From Chloroflexota bacterium (GTDB taxonomy: Bacteria > Chloroflexota > Limnocylindria > QHBO01): a DNA stretch of 8,338 bases. Positions 1 to 6,255 of the stretch are shown here, piece after piece. Positions within the stretch are counted from its first letter, which is position 1. The number at the start of each line of letters is the position of its first letter. Under the pieces are notes generated by a model, which saw nothing but the letters and a program-made list of their open reading frames with translations, was not told the DNA's origin and did no database searches. A program made the translations under genes and the position numbers. Where the stretch lies: NCBI GenBank assembly GCA_029865285.1, contig JAOUHE010000070.1, positions 1 to 8,338 of the forward strand, given 5' to 3'.

Positions 1-1
1 A

Positions 2-1756
2 GGAGTCACACTCACGGCCGATCCGATCAACGGCGATCGGAGCTCCTGCGTGGTCAGCGCGGTGCGCGGCCTGGGAGAGCGTTTGGTGTCCGGTGAAGCC
101 ATGGGTGACGAGTGGAGCGTGATCGACGGTCGCGCAACGGCGCTCCAACAGCCCGAGCACGCCATTGACCGGAAGCAAGCGGAGGCCGTGGCCGCCGAAG
201 CACGACGGATTGCCTCGGCGCGCGGCGTCCCGCAGGACATCGAATGGGCGATCGATGGCGATGGCGCCCTCTGGATCCTCCAGGCCAGACCCATGACGGC
301 CTTGCCGCCCGACGTGTCGTGGGAATCACCCGCCCCCGGCGCGTACACGCGTCAGCTGCGATTCGGGGAATGGATCTCCGAGCCGGTCACCCCGCTGTTC
401 GAGTCCTGGCTGCTGTCAACGATGGAGGACGTGCTCCACGCCCAGCTGTTCAAGTTCCTGGGGCAGCGCGCGCCTCGGCCGCACCACGTGATCGTGAATG
501 GCTGGTACTTCTATTCGCTGAACTGGTTCTCGCCGGGGTCCCTGGTGCGAAACATGCCACGCCTGCTGGGCCACCTGGTACGCGACCCCCGGACGGTTGC
601 AGGCATCTTCCCACCGGCTGTCCGCCATGCGATCCCGATTTTCGAGCGACTGTGGCGCGAGGACCTCCAGCCGCGCTACCGGGCGGCCGTCGCGGCCGCG
701 GAGACCCGGGTGGAATCGCTCCCCGTTTCCGCGCTTCCCGAACTGCTCGACGAGCTGGCCGAGCTGGCCGGCGAATCGTTCATGTCGATCGCCGCGCTGA
801 GCGGTTCGGCCTACAAGATGGAGATCAACCTCGCCCGCTTCCACCGCAAGCACCTGGCGCCGACGCTGGGTGGCAGCCACCTCCCTCTGCTTGCCGGGTT
901 CGAGCCTCCGACCGGTCCCGATCGTCACGCGGTCGTGTCGCTCGACTGGTGGTTTGCACCGCAGCCCTCCATCGAGACTCCACGACCGCCGGAGGAACAC
1001 GCCGGACTGGTCGAGACCCGTCGCGCCGCGGAGGCTGCCGCGTACGCTGCGCTGGCCGGTTCCCCAAAGCGGCTGACCGCTTTCAAGACGCTGCTCGCCG
1101 AGACCCAGCGGTTGGTCCCGATCCGCGAGGAGCAGACGCGCGAATTCACCCTGTCCTGGCCGGTCATGCGTCGCGCTGTGGTCCGCATCGGTCAGGCGCT
1201 GGCGGATCGGGGAGCCATTGCCGGTCCGGACGACGTCTTCTTTCTCACCCGGACCGAGGCGCTGGCGGCGCTCGCCGGCGAACCGCTGTCGCCGTCGGTC
1301 GACCCCACCGAACGTCGGTCAGCCCGTGAGGAGCAGAAGAAGCTCGTCCCTCCGACGTGGGTCGGTGAGGTGAGCCGGTCCTTCCGGGGCATGCCCGGTG
1401 CGTTTGCCCGGCTGGTCGGTGCGCGACGCTCGGAGCGGGCCATCGCTTTCGGATCGCCGGCGTCGCCGGGTCGCGCCAGCGGGGCGGTTCGGGTCATCCG
1501 CGGCCCCGACGAGTTCGACGAGCTGCAACGGGGCGAGATCCTGGTGGCGCCGCTCACCGCGCCGGCCTGGACGCCGCTGTTCACCCGGGCGGCCGCCGTT
1601 GTGACCGACGTTGGCAGCGCCGCCTCCCACGCCTCGATCATCGCCCGCGAGTACGGAATCCCGGCGGTGGTCGGCTGCGGCGACGCGACGGCCCGCCTGC
1701 GAACCGGGATGCGCGTCACGGTCGACGGCAGCACGGGGAACGTCGAGCCCGGATGA
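2..1756 (+). CDS. PEP-synthase-like phosphotransferase, rifampicin phosphotransferase-like architecture (5'-truncated by window edge)
   Basis: The reading frame is open from the first bases of the window, so the gene starts upstream; 584 residues are visible. Residues 1-100 are the end of a PPDK/PEP-synthase N-terminal ATP-grasp domain: the stretch GVTLTADPINGDRS resembles the family GV.FTANP..GDR motif, and WILQARPMTALP is its closing QxRP motif. A helical middle section follows, starting with FGEWISEPVTPLFESW, which resembles the 'GE..P.PVTPL' start of the RPH middle domain. The last ~100 residues are the swivelling phosphohistidine domain, with the catalytic His at residue 543 (codon 1628-1630) in TDVGSAASHASIIAREYGIP. 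The protein ends there and has no PEP/pyruvate-binding TIM barrel, so it is not a true PEP synthase or PPDK. Members of this family move the ATP beta-phosphate to an acceptor through the histidine. The substrate here is unknown; rifamycin is only one possibility. An internal GTG at 50 is not the true start. Confidence 0.85.
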   Translation, partial: GVTLTADPINGDRSSCVVSAVRGLGERLVSGEAMGDEWSVIDGRATALQQPEHAIDRKQAEAVAAEARRIASARGVPQDIEWAIDGDGALWILQARPMTALPPDVSWESPAPGAYTRQLRFGEWISEPVTPLFESWLLSTMEDVLHAQLFKFLGQRAPRPHHVIVNGWYFYSLNWFSPGSLVRNMPRLLGHLVRDPRTVAGIFPPAVRHAIPIFERLWREDLQPRYRAAVAAAETRVESLPVSALPELLDELAELAGESFMSIAALSGSAYKMEINLARFHRKHLAPTLGGSHLPLLAGFEPPTGPDRHAVVSLDWWFAPQPSIETPRPPEEHAGLVETRRAAEAAAYAALAGSPKRLTAFKTLLAETQRLVPIREEQTREFTLSWPVMRRAVVRIGQALADRGAIAGPDDVFFLTRTEALAALAGEPLSPSVDPTERRSAREEQKKLVPPTWVGEVSRSFRGMPGAFARLVGARRSERAIAFGSPASPGRASGAVRVIRGPDEFDELQRGEILVAPLTAPAWTPLFTRAAAVVTDVGSAASHASIIAREYGIPAVVGCGDATARLRTGMRVTVDGSTGNVEPG

Positions 1757-1787
1757 AGGGAAGCTGGAGGCCGATCCGTCGGGACCG

Positions 1788-3050
1788 CTAGCCGCCGACC
1801 GGTTCGTCGACCACTGCCGTTCGCCGGCCGACCATCAGCCAGACCGCCGTCCCGCCGATCAGGTAGCCGCTCCCCTGCACGACCAGCAGCAGTACGACCG
1901 GTACGAACTCGCCGAGCACGCCGGCGCCGATGGCTCCAACCAGCGCCCCAACGCCCGCCACCGCGCCAATGGCGCCTACCACCCGGCCGCGATGGCGGTC
2001 ATCGGTCTGGGTCTGCTGAAGGGTCGTCGTGGCCGCCCCCATGGCGGCACCGGGCACACCCACGATCACCAGCATCACCAGCGCGGGACCGATGTGGGGG
2101 AAGAGGACCGGGTACGTAAAGAGCACCAGGTCGATCGCCCCGAACATGACCGCGCCGCCGATCAGCAGTGGCAGCGGCCGGAGGCGTGCCCCCAGCCGGG
2201 CGATCACCAGCGCACCGGCCAGCCCACCGATCGCCTGGGTGGACAGCACCCAGCCGTAGCCGGTGCTGTCTGAGTGCAGCGCGTCGACGACCCAGGGCAC
2301 GAAGAGGGCACTGGTCAACCCCTCACCGACAGCGGTGATCAGGGCAAAGACCAGCAAGGCGCGGAGCACCGGCTCTCCCTCCACGACGCGCAGTCCGTCG
2401 CGCCACTCCCGGACCAGCCGGCGCCAGGCGGAGAGCGCCTGGTGCTCCAGCGACGGGGCGTCGTGGACCGGGAGCGGCACCGGTCCGGGACGGATCAAGG
2501 CAAGCATGCCGGCGGAGACGACGAAGGAGATCGAATCGACCACCCCGACCGCGGCAAGGCCACCGGCGGCGACGATCACTCCCCCGAGCGCCGGCCCGAT
2601 CAGCCGGGCCAGGTGCCGCCCGACGCCGCTCAGTGCGTTGGCAGTGAGCAGTTCCTCGTTGCCGCCGGCAAGCAGGGACGGCATCAGCGCCACCTGTGCC
2701 GGGCTGAAAAGCTGCGACAGGCTGCTCTCGACCACCAGCACCGCGTACGCGACCCACAGCCCCAGCTCGCCGACCAGCAGCAGCGGGAGCAGGCTCACCG
2801 CCTGGAGCAGGTTGACGACCACCATCAGGCGGCGCCGGTCCCATCGGTCCACGAAGACCCCCGCCACCGATCCGAGCAGGATCGATGGGACCAGGAAGGC
2901 GAGCACCATGCCGGCCGACGCAAGCGTCGAGCCGGTCAGGCGATAGATCTCGAAGGGCAGGCCGACAAACAGTACGAAGTCGCCGAGCATCGAGACCAGG
3001 CCGCCGAACCAGAGCAGCGCGTAGTTGCGCTGGCGAAGGACCGCGAGCAT
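1788..3050 (-). CDS. MFS exporter, DHA3/EntS-like
   Basis: This is a 420-residue integral membrane protein with about 12 hydrophobic segments, a typical length for the major facilitator superfamily. Residues 1-12 are a short cytoplasmic lead, and the first helix carries NYALLWFGGLVSMLGDF. The loop between helices 2 and 3 has the MFS motif-A form GVFVDRWDRRRLM (64-76). Further family-like elements are SPAQVALMPSLL (116-127), NALSG..RLIGPALGG (138-157) and QTDDRHRGRVVG (348-359), the usual pattern of the MFS_3/DHA3 group that includes enterobactin exporter EntS and macrolide-efflux-like proteins. It probably exports a small molecule by proton antiport; the substrate cannot be told from sequence. 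It is the last gene of the dnaJ-led cluster, starting 13 bp after the HIT gene stop, with no clear Shine-Dalgarno sequence before its ATG. It converges on the PEP-synthase-like gene with only 31 bp between the stops. Confidence 0.88.
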   Translation of the reverse strand: MLAVLRQRNYALLWFGGLVSMLGDFVLFVGLPFEIYRLTGSTLASAGMVLAFLVPSILLGSVAGVFVDRWDRRRLMVVVNLLQAVSLLPLLLVGELGLWVAYAVLVVESSLSQLFSPAQVALMPSLLAGGNEELLTANALSGVGRHLARLIGPALGGVIVAAGGLAAVGVVDSISFVVSAGMLALIRPGPVPLPVHDAPSLEHQALSAWRRLVREWRDGLRVVEGEPVLRALLVFALITAVGEGLTSALFVPWVVDALHSDSTGYGWVLSTQAIGGLAGALVIARLGARLRPLPLLIGGAVMFGAIDLVLFTYPVLFPHIGPALVMLVIVGVPGAAMGAATTTLQQTQTDDRHRGRVVGAIGAVAGVGALVGAIGAGVLGEFVPVVLLLVVQGSGYLIGGTAVWLMVGRRTAVVDEPVGG

Positions 3051-3063
3051 CAGGTGGCCGGCG

Positions 3064-3426
3064 TCAGCCGGGCGGCCAGGTCATCGGGCGGCCGCCGAGC
3101 AGGTGGAAGTGCAGGTGGAAGACACTCTGGCCTGCCCCCGCCCCCACGTTGCTGACGATCCGGTAGTCGTCGAGGCCCAACTCGCGCGCGACCCAATGGA
3201 GGGCGCCGAAGAGGGCGGCCAGCAGATCGCCGTCGGCGTGGGTCAGGCTGGCAGCAGACCGGACATGCCGGCGCGGGATGGCCAGAACGTGCGTCGGTGC
3301 GCGCGGATTGATGTCGCGAAACACGATCACCTGCCCGTCCTCGAATACGCGATCGGATGGGATCTCGTCGGCGACGATCCGGCAGAAGAGGCAGTCGGCC
3401 TGATATGTGGGATCGCGATCGGCCAT
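3064..3426 (-). CDS. HIT-family (HINT-like) nucleotide-binding hydrolase
   Basis: This 120-residue protein has the full length of a bacterial HINT/HIT protein. The N-terminal CLFCRIVADEIPSDRVFED (12-30) is the usual start of the fold; Cys12, Cys15 and probably His54 (PRRHV) fit the zinc site seen in many members. The C-terminal catalytic triad is clear: QSVFHLHFHLLGGR with His104, His106 and His108 (HxHxH), preceded by SNVGAGAGQ. Family members hydrolyse the phosphate-nitrogen bond of nucleoside phosphoramidates such as AMP-lysine, forming a nucleotidyl-histidine intermediate; the physiological substrate is usually unclear. The ATG at 3426 lies 9 bp after the rsmE stop and the stop lies 13 bp before the MFS start, so it is very likely co-transcribed. 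No Shine-Dalgarno sequence is evident. HIT genes are often found close to rsmE/prmA/dnaJ clusters, which agrees with this placement. Confidence 0.93.
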   Translation of the reverse strand: MADRDPTYQADCLFCRIVADEIPSDRVFEDGQVIVFRDINPRAPTHVLAIPRRHVRSAASLTHADGDLLAALFGALHWVARELGLDDYRIVSNVGAGAGQSVFHLHFHLLGGRPMTWPPG

Positions 3427-3435
3427 GCGCGGAGC

Positions 3436-4134
3436 CTAGGCGAAATCGCCGGTCCGGGACAGGATGACGGCGCACGCCGCCACGCCAACTGTTTCCGAAC
3501 GGAGGATGCGCGGCCCCAGTCCGGCGATCGTCATTCCGGCCCGTTCCGCTTCTTCGACCTCGGCCAAGCTGAAGCCTCCCTCCGGACCGATGAAGGCGCT
3601 TGGCGGCGGCCCCACTTCGGTCAACCGCTTCCCGTCATGACGCTCAAAGAGCAGGACCGATCCGGGCGCCGCAACCGCGAGCGCCTCTGCGTACGGGACG
3701 GGTGCAGCGACCGGCGGCACGATCCCCCGCTCCGACTGCTCCGCCGCCTCGCGCGCCACGGCCTGCAGCCGTTCGAGGCGTCGCGGTGACAGGTCGCGAG
3801 CCACGCAGCGGTCGCTGACGAACAGGTTGAAGCCCGCGATCCCCAGCTCCGTTCCATGGCGGATGACCGGCTCCAGGTGGTCGCCGCGCAGCAGCGCCTG
3901 CCAGACAGTGAGCTGGTGGGTCGCCTCGCCAGCCGCGGTGCCGCGCGCCACGACGACGCAGTTGCCACCTTCGAGCCTTGCCTGCACTTCGCCGCCGAGC
4001 CCGTCGAGCAGAAGCAGTTCGTCGCCGTTGCGCAGCCGAAGGACGCGTGTCACCTGGTGCGTGATCCCGGCCGGCAACGGGAAACGGTCGCCCGCCAGCG
4101 CTTCCGGATCGACGAAGAACCGATGCAGGGTCAT
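3436..4134 (-). CDS. rsmE: 16S rRNA (uracil-1498-N3)-methyltransferase RsmE
   Basis: This 232-residue SPOUT-class enzyme methylates N3 of U1498 in helix 44 of 16S rRNA using S-adenosylmethionine, acting on the small ribosomal subunit. The start MTLHRFFVDP matches the family's usual beginning, followed by the small N-terminal PUA-like domain (about 1-70). The SAM-binding trefoil knot at the C-terminus carries EAAEQSERG (129-137), FIGPEGGFS (181-189) and LGPRILRSETV (206-216), all hallmark RsmE motifs. One small deviation is VIRHGTELGI (90-99), where the family commonly has a lysine (QKATELGV-like). The ATG at 4132-4134 overlaps the prmA stop as ATGA, which argues for translational coupling. 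An in-frame ATG at 4161 would add nine residues with no family match and overlap prmA by 31 bp, so I prefer 4134. Confidence 0.95.
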   Translation of the reverse strand: MTLHRFFVDPEALAGDRFPLPAGITHQVTRVLRLRNGDELLLLDGLGGEVQARLEGGNCVVVARGTAAGEATHQLTVWQALLRGDHLEPVIRHGTELGIAGFNLFVSDRCVARDLSPRRLERLQAVAREAAEQSERGIVPPVAAPVPYAEALAVAAPGSVLLFERHDGKRLTEVGPPPSAFIGPEGGFSLAEVEEAERAGMTIAGLGPRILRSETVGVAACAVILSRTGDFA

Positions 4135-5039
4135 GCGCGAATCATTCTCAGCGATACCCACTCACCATCGTCGAGGCGCTCGTCGACGACGAAACCGGCG
4201 GACGCCAGGGCAGCCAGGACCTCGTCCGCGCGTCCCTCGATGATCCCGCTGGCCAGCAGCGTCCCCCCGGGGGCAACGTGGCGGGCGAGCGGTTCGGCGA
4301 GTTCGATGAGCACCGCCGCCACCAGGTTCGCGAGGACCAGCGGATACGGCTCCCCGGCCGGCTGAGAGGAGAGTGTCCCGGCGGTCGCGATCACCTGGTC
4401 AGCCAGCCCGTTGGCCGCGGCGTTGGCGAGCGTCGCCTCCACGGCCACCGGATCGGTGTCCAGGCAGTCGGCACGCTGCGCACCAAGCCGGAGCGCAGCC
4501 AGGGCCAGGATGCCCGAGCCGGAGCCCACATCCAGGACGCGCGAGGGCATCGGGGTGATCGCCTGCAGGAGCGCGAGACAGCCGCGGGTTGTTGGATGCA
4601 GACCGGTGCCGAATGCCATCCCGGGGTCCAGGCGCAGAGCCACCTCCTGGGGCGCAATCGGTTCCTCCAGCCACGACGGCACGATGACCACCCGGCCGAT
4701 CCGCTGCGGCCGGTAGTCGCGCTTCCAGGCTTCGGCCCAGTCGGACTCCTCCACCGAGCGGACCCGTAGCTCGCCGACCGGGCGCAGGCCAAAGGCCTGG
4801 AGGTGCCAGAGCGCCCGTTCGGTGGCCTCGACGGCCGCGGGTGCGGCGGCGTCCTCGGGCAGGTGCGCCGTGATCTCGTAGGGCGCGCTGGGGTCCTCGC
4901 GAGCGGACAGCTCGTCGTTCGGGTCACGGATGAGTCGCATTGGTCGAACCGCCGCTCCCCGTCCCAGACGACCGAAGATCTCGCTGACCGGCTCGACCGC
5001 CTCCACGTCGACCTCGACGGTCAGCTCCAGCCAACGCAC
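4131..5039 (-). CDS. prmA: Ribosomal protein L11 methyltransferase PrmA
   Basis: This 302-residue class I SAM-dependent methyltransferase is of normal PrmA length. The family trimethylates lysines and the N-terminus of ribosomal protein L11. The N-terminal substrate-recognition domain starts MRWLELTVEVD, the typical opening, and the linker carries WAEAWKRDYRP (101-111). The catalytic domain has the PrmA signature DPGMAFGTGLHPTTRGCL (138-155), motif I VLDVGSGSGILALAAL (168-183), an acidic motif II LDTDPVAV (193-200), and LANLVAAVL (236-244) at the place of motif IV, where the classical form is ANIL. The start codon is GTG at 5037-5039, supported by the conserved beginning and by the 14-bp gap after dnaJ; no Shine-Dalgarno sequence is obvious. 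It is the second gene of the dnaJ-led cluster and overlaps rsmE by 4 bp. The dnaJ-prmA-rsmE order is conserved in several bacterial phyla. Confidence 0.95.
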   Translation of the reverse strand: MRWLELTVEVDVEAVEPVSEIFGRLGRGAAVRPMRLIRDPNDELSAREDPSAPYEITAHLPEDAAAPAAVEATERALWHLQAFGLRPVGELRVRSVEESDWAEAWKRDYRPQRIGRVVIVPSWLEEPIAPQEVALRLDPGMAFGTGLHPTTRGCLALLQAITPMPSRVLDVGSGSGILALAALRLGAQRADCLDTDPVAVEATLANAAANGLADQVIATAGTLSSQPAGEPYPLVLANLVAAVLIELAEPLARHVAPGGTLLASGIIEGRADEVLAALASAGFVVDERLDDGEWVSLRMIRA

Positions 5040-5053
5040 CGCGCTGCGGCCGA

Positions 5054-6181
5054 TCAGCCGAACAGGTCGCGCAGCCGGTCGACCAGGCTCGGGCCGCCCT
5101 TGGGCAGGACTGCCGGGCCGCTCACCTCGTCGAGCTGCTTGAGGAGCTCGCGCTCCTTCTTGGTCGGCTTGTGCGGAACGACGACCGTCACGATCACATG
5201 CAGGTCGCCGCGGCCGACGCCGCGCAACCGCGGCACGCCCCGTCCTCGCAGGCGAACCTCGGTCCCGCTCTGCGTCCCGGCTGGGATCTGGACCTCCTCC
5301 GTCCCCTCGACGGTGGGGACGGTCAGGGTGGCTCCCAGGGCGGCCTGCGGGAAGCTGACCGGCAACTCGTGGTACAGCTCAGTCCCGCGGCGCACAAGCT
5401 CCGGGTGCTCCTTCACCGTGACCGCGACGTAGAGGTCACCCGCCGGTCCGCCCCGCGGCCCCGCCTCGCCCTGCCCCTCGAGGGCGATGCGCTGCCCGGA
5501 GTCGATTCCGGCAGGGACGCTTACGGTCAGCTTGCGCTCTTCCCGGACACGTCCGTCGCCGCGGCAGGTGGTGCACGGCGTGGTCACGATCTGCCCTTCG
5601 CCGTTGCAGCGGGGGCAGGCGGTGATATTGACCATCTGGCCCAGGATCGTCTGGCTGACTCGTCGCCGCTCGCCGCTCCCCTTGCACTCCGGGCAGGTCT
5701 CGCGCTGGCTGCCCGGCTCGGCGCCGCTCCCCTCGCAGACAGTGCAGCCGACCAGAACGGGGAAGTGGATCTCCTTCGTGACCCCGCTGACCGCCTCGGC
5801 GAACTCGATGGTCAGGTCGTAGCGCAGGTCTGCCCCGGCCACCACGCGTCGCCGCTGTCGCCCTCCCGCGGGCGAGCCACCGAAGAATGCGTCGAAGATG
5901 TCGCCGAACGGCCCAAAGCCGCCGCCCGCTCCGCCCCCGGCCCCGGCGCTGGTCCCATCCACACCCGCGTGGCCGAACATGTCATAGGCGCTGCGGCGCT
6001 GCCGGTCGCCGAGAACGCGATACGCCTCGTTGAGTTCCTTGAAGCGCTGCTCCGCCCCATCGCTGCCATCGATATCGGGGTGGTGCCGTTGGGCTGCGCG
6101 ACGGAATGCGCGCTTGATCTCCTCGTCGGAGGCATCGCGCTGCACGCCCAGCACTTCGTAGTAATCGCGCTTCACCGCCAT
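5054..6181 (-). CDS. dnaJ: Chaperone protein DnaJ (Hsp40, type I)
   Basis: This full-length 375-residue type I DnaJ is the co-chaperone that delivers unfolded proteins to DnaK and stimulates its ATPase. The J domain (about 5-70) begins RDYYEVLGVQRDAS and holds the essential HPD tripeptide at residues 34-36. A Gly/Phe-rich linker (about 75-105) with GGGAGGGFGPFGDIFDAFFGG follows. The zinc-finger domain has four intact CxxCxGxG repeats starting at Cys146, Cys163, Cys189 and Cys203, so both zinc centres should form. The C-terminal substrate-binding domains (about 210-340) and a dimerisation tail follow. ATG at 6179-6181 gives the canonical start. It is the first gene of the cluster. A TATAAT box lies ten bases upstream and a CIRCE operator just beyond, so HrcA-controlled heat-shock expression is likely. 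dnaK and grpE are not adjacent, and the divergent neighbour is a YcaQ-like gene. Confidence 0.97.
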   Translation of the reverse strand: MAVKRDYYEVLGVQRDASDEEIKRAFRRAAQRHHPDIDGSDGAEQRFKELNEAYRVLGDRQRRSAYDMFGHAGVDGTSAGAGGGAGGGFGPFGDIFDAFFGGSPAGGRQRRRVVAGADLRYDLTIEFAEAVSGVTKEIHFPVLVGCTVCEGSGAEPGSQRETCPECKGSGERRRVSQTILGQMVNITACPRCNGEGQIVTTPCTTCRGDGRVREERKLTVSVPAGIDSGQRIALEGQGEAGPRGGPAGDLYVAVTVKEHPELVRRGTELYHELPVSFPQAALGATLTVPTVEGTEEVQIPAGTQSGTEVRLRGRGVPRLRGVGRGDLHVIVTVVVPHKPTKKERELLKQLDEVSGPAVLPKGGPSLVDRLRDLFG

Positions 6182-6190
6182 GGCGGCCGG

Positions 6191-6196
6191 ATTATA
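6191..6196 (-). promoter_or_regulatory. -10 box of the dnaJ promoter (leaderless layout)
   Basis: Read on the minus strand this is an exact TATAAT. Its last base is at 6191 and the dnaJ ATG begins at 6181, leaving nine bases between them. With the usual 5-8 bases from -10 box to start point, transcription would begin at about 6183-6186, giving a 5' leader of a few bases at most and no room for a Shine-Dalgarno sequence. At 17-bp spacing the -35 position (6214-6219, CGTAGG) does not match TTGACA and lies inside the CIRCE element. The box is seen; the leaderless start is inferred. Confidence 0.65.
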
Positions 6197-6200
6197 CCGA

Positions 6201-6227
6201 TTGGCACTCAGAACCTACGAGTGCCAG
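6201..6227. promoter_or_regulatory. CIRCE operator (HrcA-binding inverted repeat)
   Basis: TTGGCACTC (6201-6209), a nine-base spacer (6210-6218) and GAGTGCCAG (6219-6227) form an inverted repeat with 8 of 9 arm positions complementary; only the outermost pair fails. The established CIRCE consensus is TTAGCACTC-N9-GAGTGCTAA, so the arm core GCACTC/GAGTGC and the exact N9 spacing are both kept. CIRCE is the target of the heat-shock repressor HrcA and normally lies before groES-groEL, hrcA-grpE-dnaK or dnaJ. Here it lies immediately upstream of the dnaJ -10 box, over the -35/spacer region, where bound HrcA would block RNA polymerase. It is also within 30 bp of the divergent gene's start. No hrcA gene is in the window. 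Confidence 0.9.
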
Positions 6228-6238
6228 CCATTTGGCGC

Positions 6239-6247
6239 TGGTAGCAT
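6239..6247 (+). promoter_or_regulatory. Candidate extended -10 box for the divergent YcaQ-like gene
   Basis: TGG followed by TAGCAT reads as TGn plus a TAnnnT hexamer (4 of 6 matches to TATAAT). It ends at 6247, eight bases before the ATG at 6256, the same spacing that makes dnaJ look leaderless on the other strand. The matching -35 position falls in the right arm of the CIRCE repeat and has no TTGACA match. The call rests on one short motif and its symmetry with the dnaJ side, so it is tentative. Confidence 0.35.
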
Positions 6248-6255
6248 CGCGACCG

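Noticed and set aside
50..52. GTG as the start of the first gene
   Set aside because: The frame is open upstream to the window edge and the residues before it (GVTLTADPINGDRS) match the ATP-grasp domain, so the gene begins outside the window.
244..1329. Open frame of 361 codons on the plus strand inside the PEP-synthase-like gene
   Set aside because: It is an Arg/Pro/Gly-rich shadow in another frame with no recognisable domain. The overlapping frame carries clear ATP-grasp and phosphohistidine motifs.
1757..1787. Terminator between the convergent PEP-synthase-like and MFS genes
   Set aside because: I could find no stable hairpin with a T-run in these 31 bases on either strand.
2274..3155. 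Open frame of 293 codons on the plus strand, opposite the MFS gene
   Set aside because: Its product is a low-complexity Gln/Asp/Arg/His-rich sequence typical of the reverse complement of a hydrophobic membrane protein.
5171..6244. Long open frame of 357 codons on the plus strand, opposite dnaJ
   Set aside because: It is antisense to dnaJ, resembles no family, and is the sort of open frame that high-GC codon bias creates. The dnaJ frame has every expected motif.
6232..6255. TTG start for the YcaQ-like gene
   Set aside because: The extra eight residues have no family support and would place the start codon upstream of the likely -10 element. The ATG at 6256 fits better.
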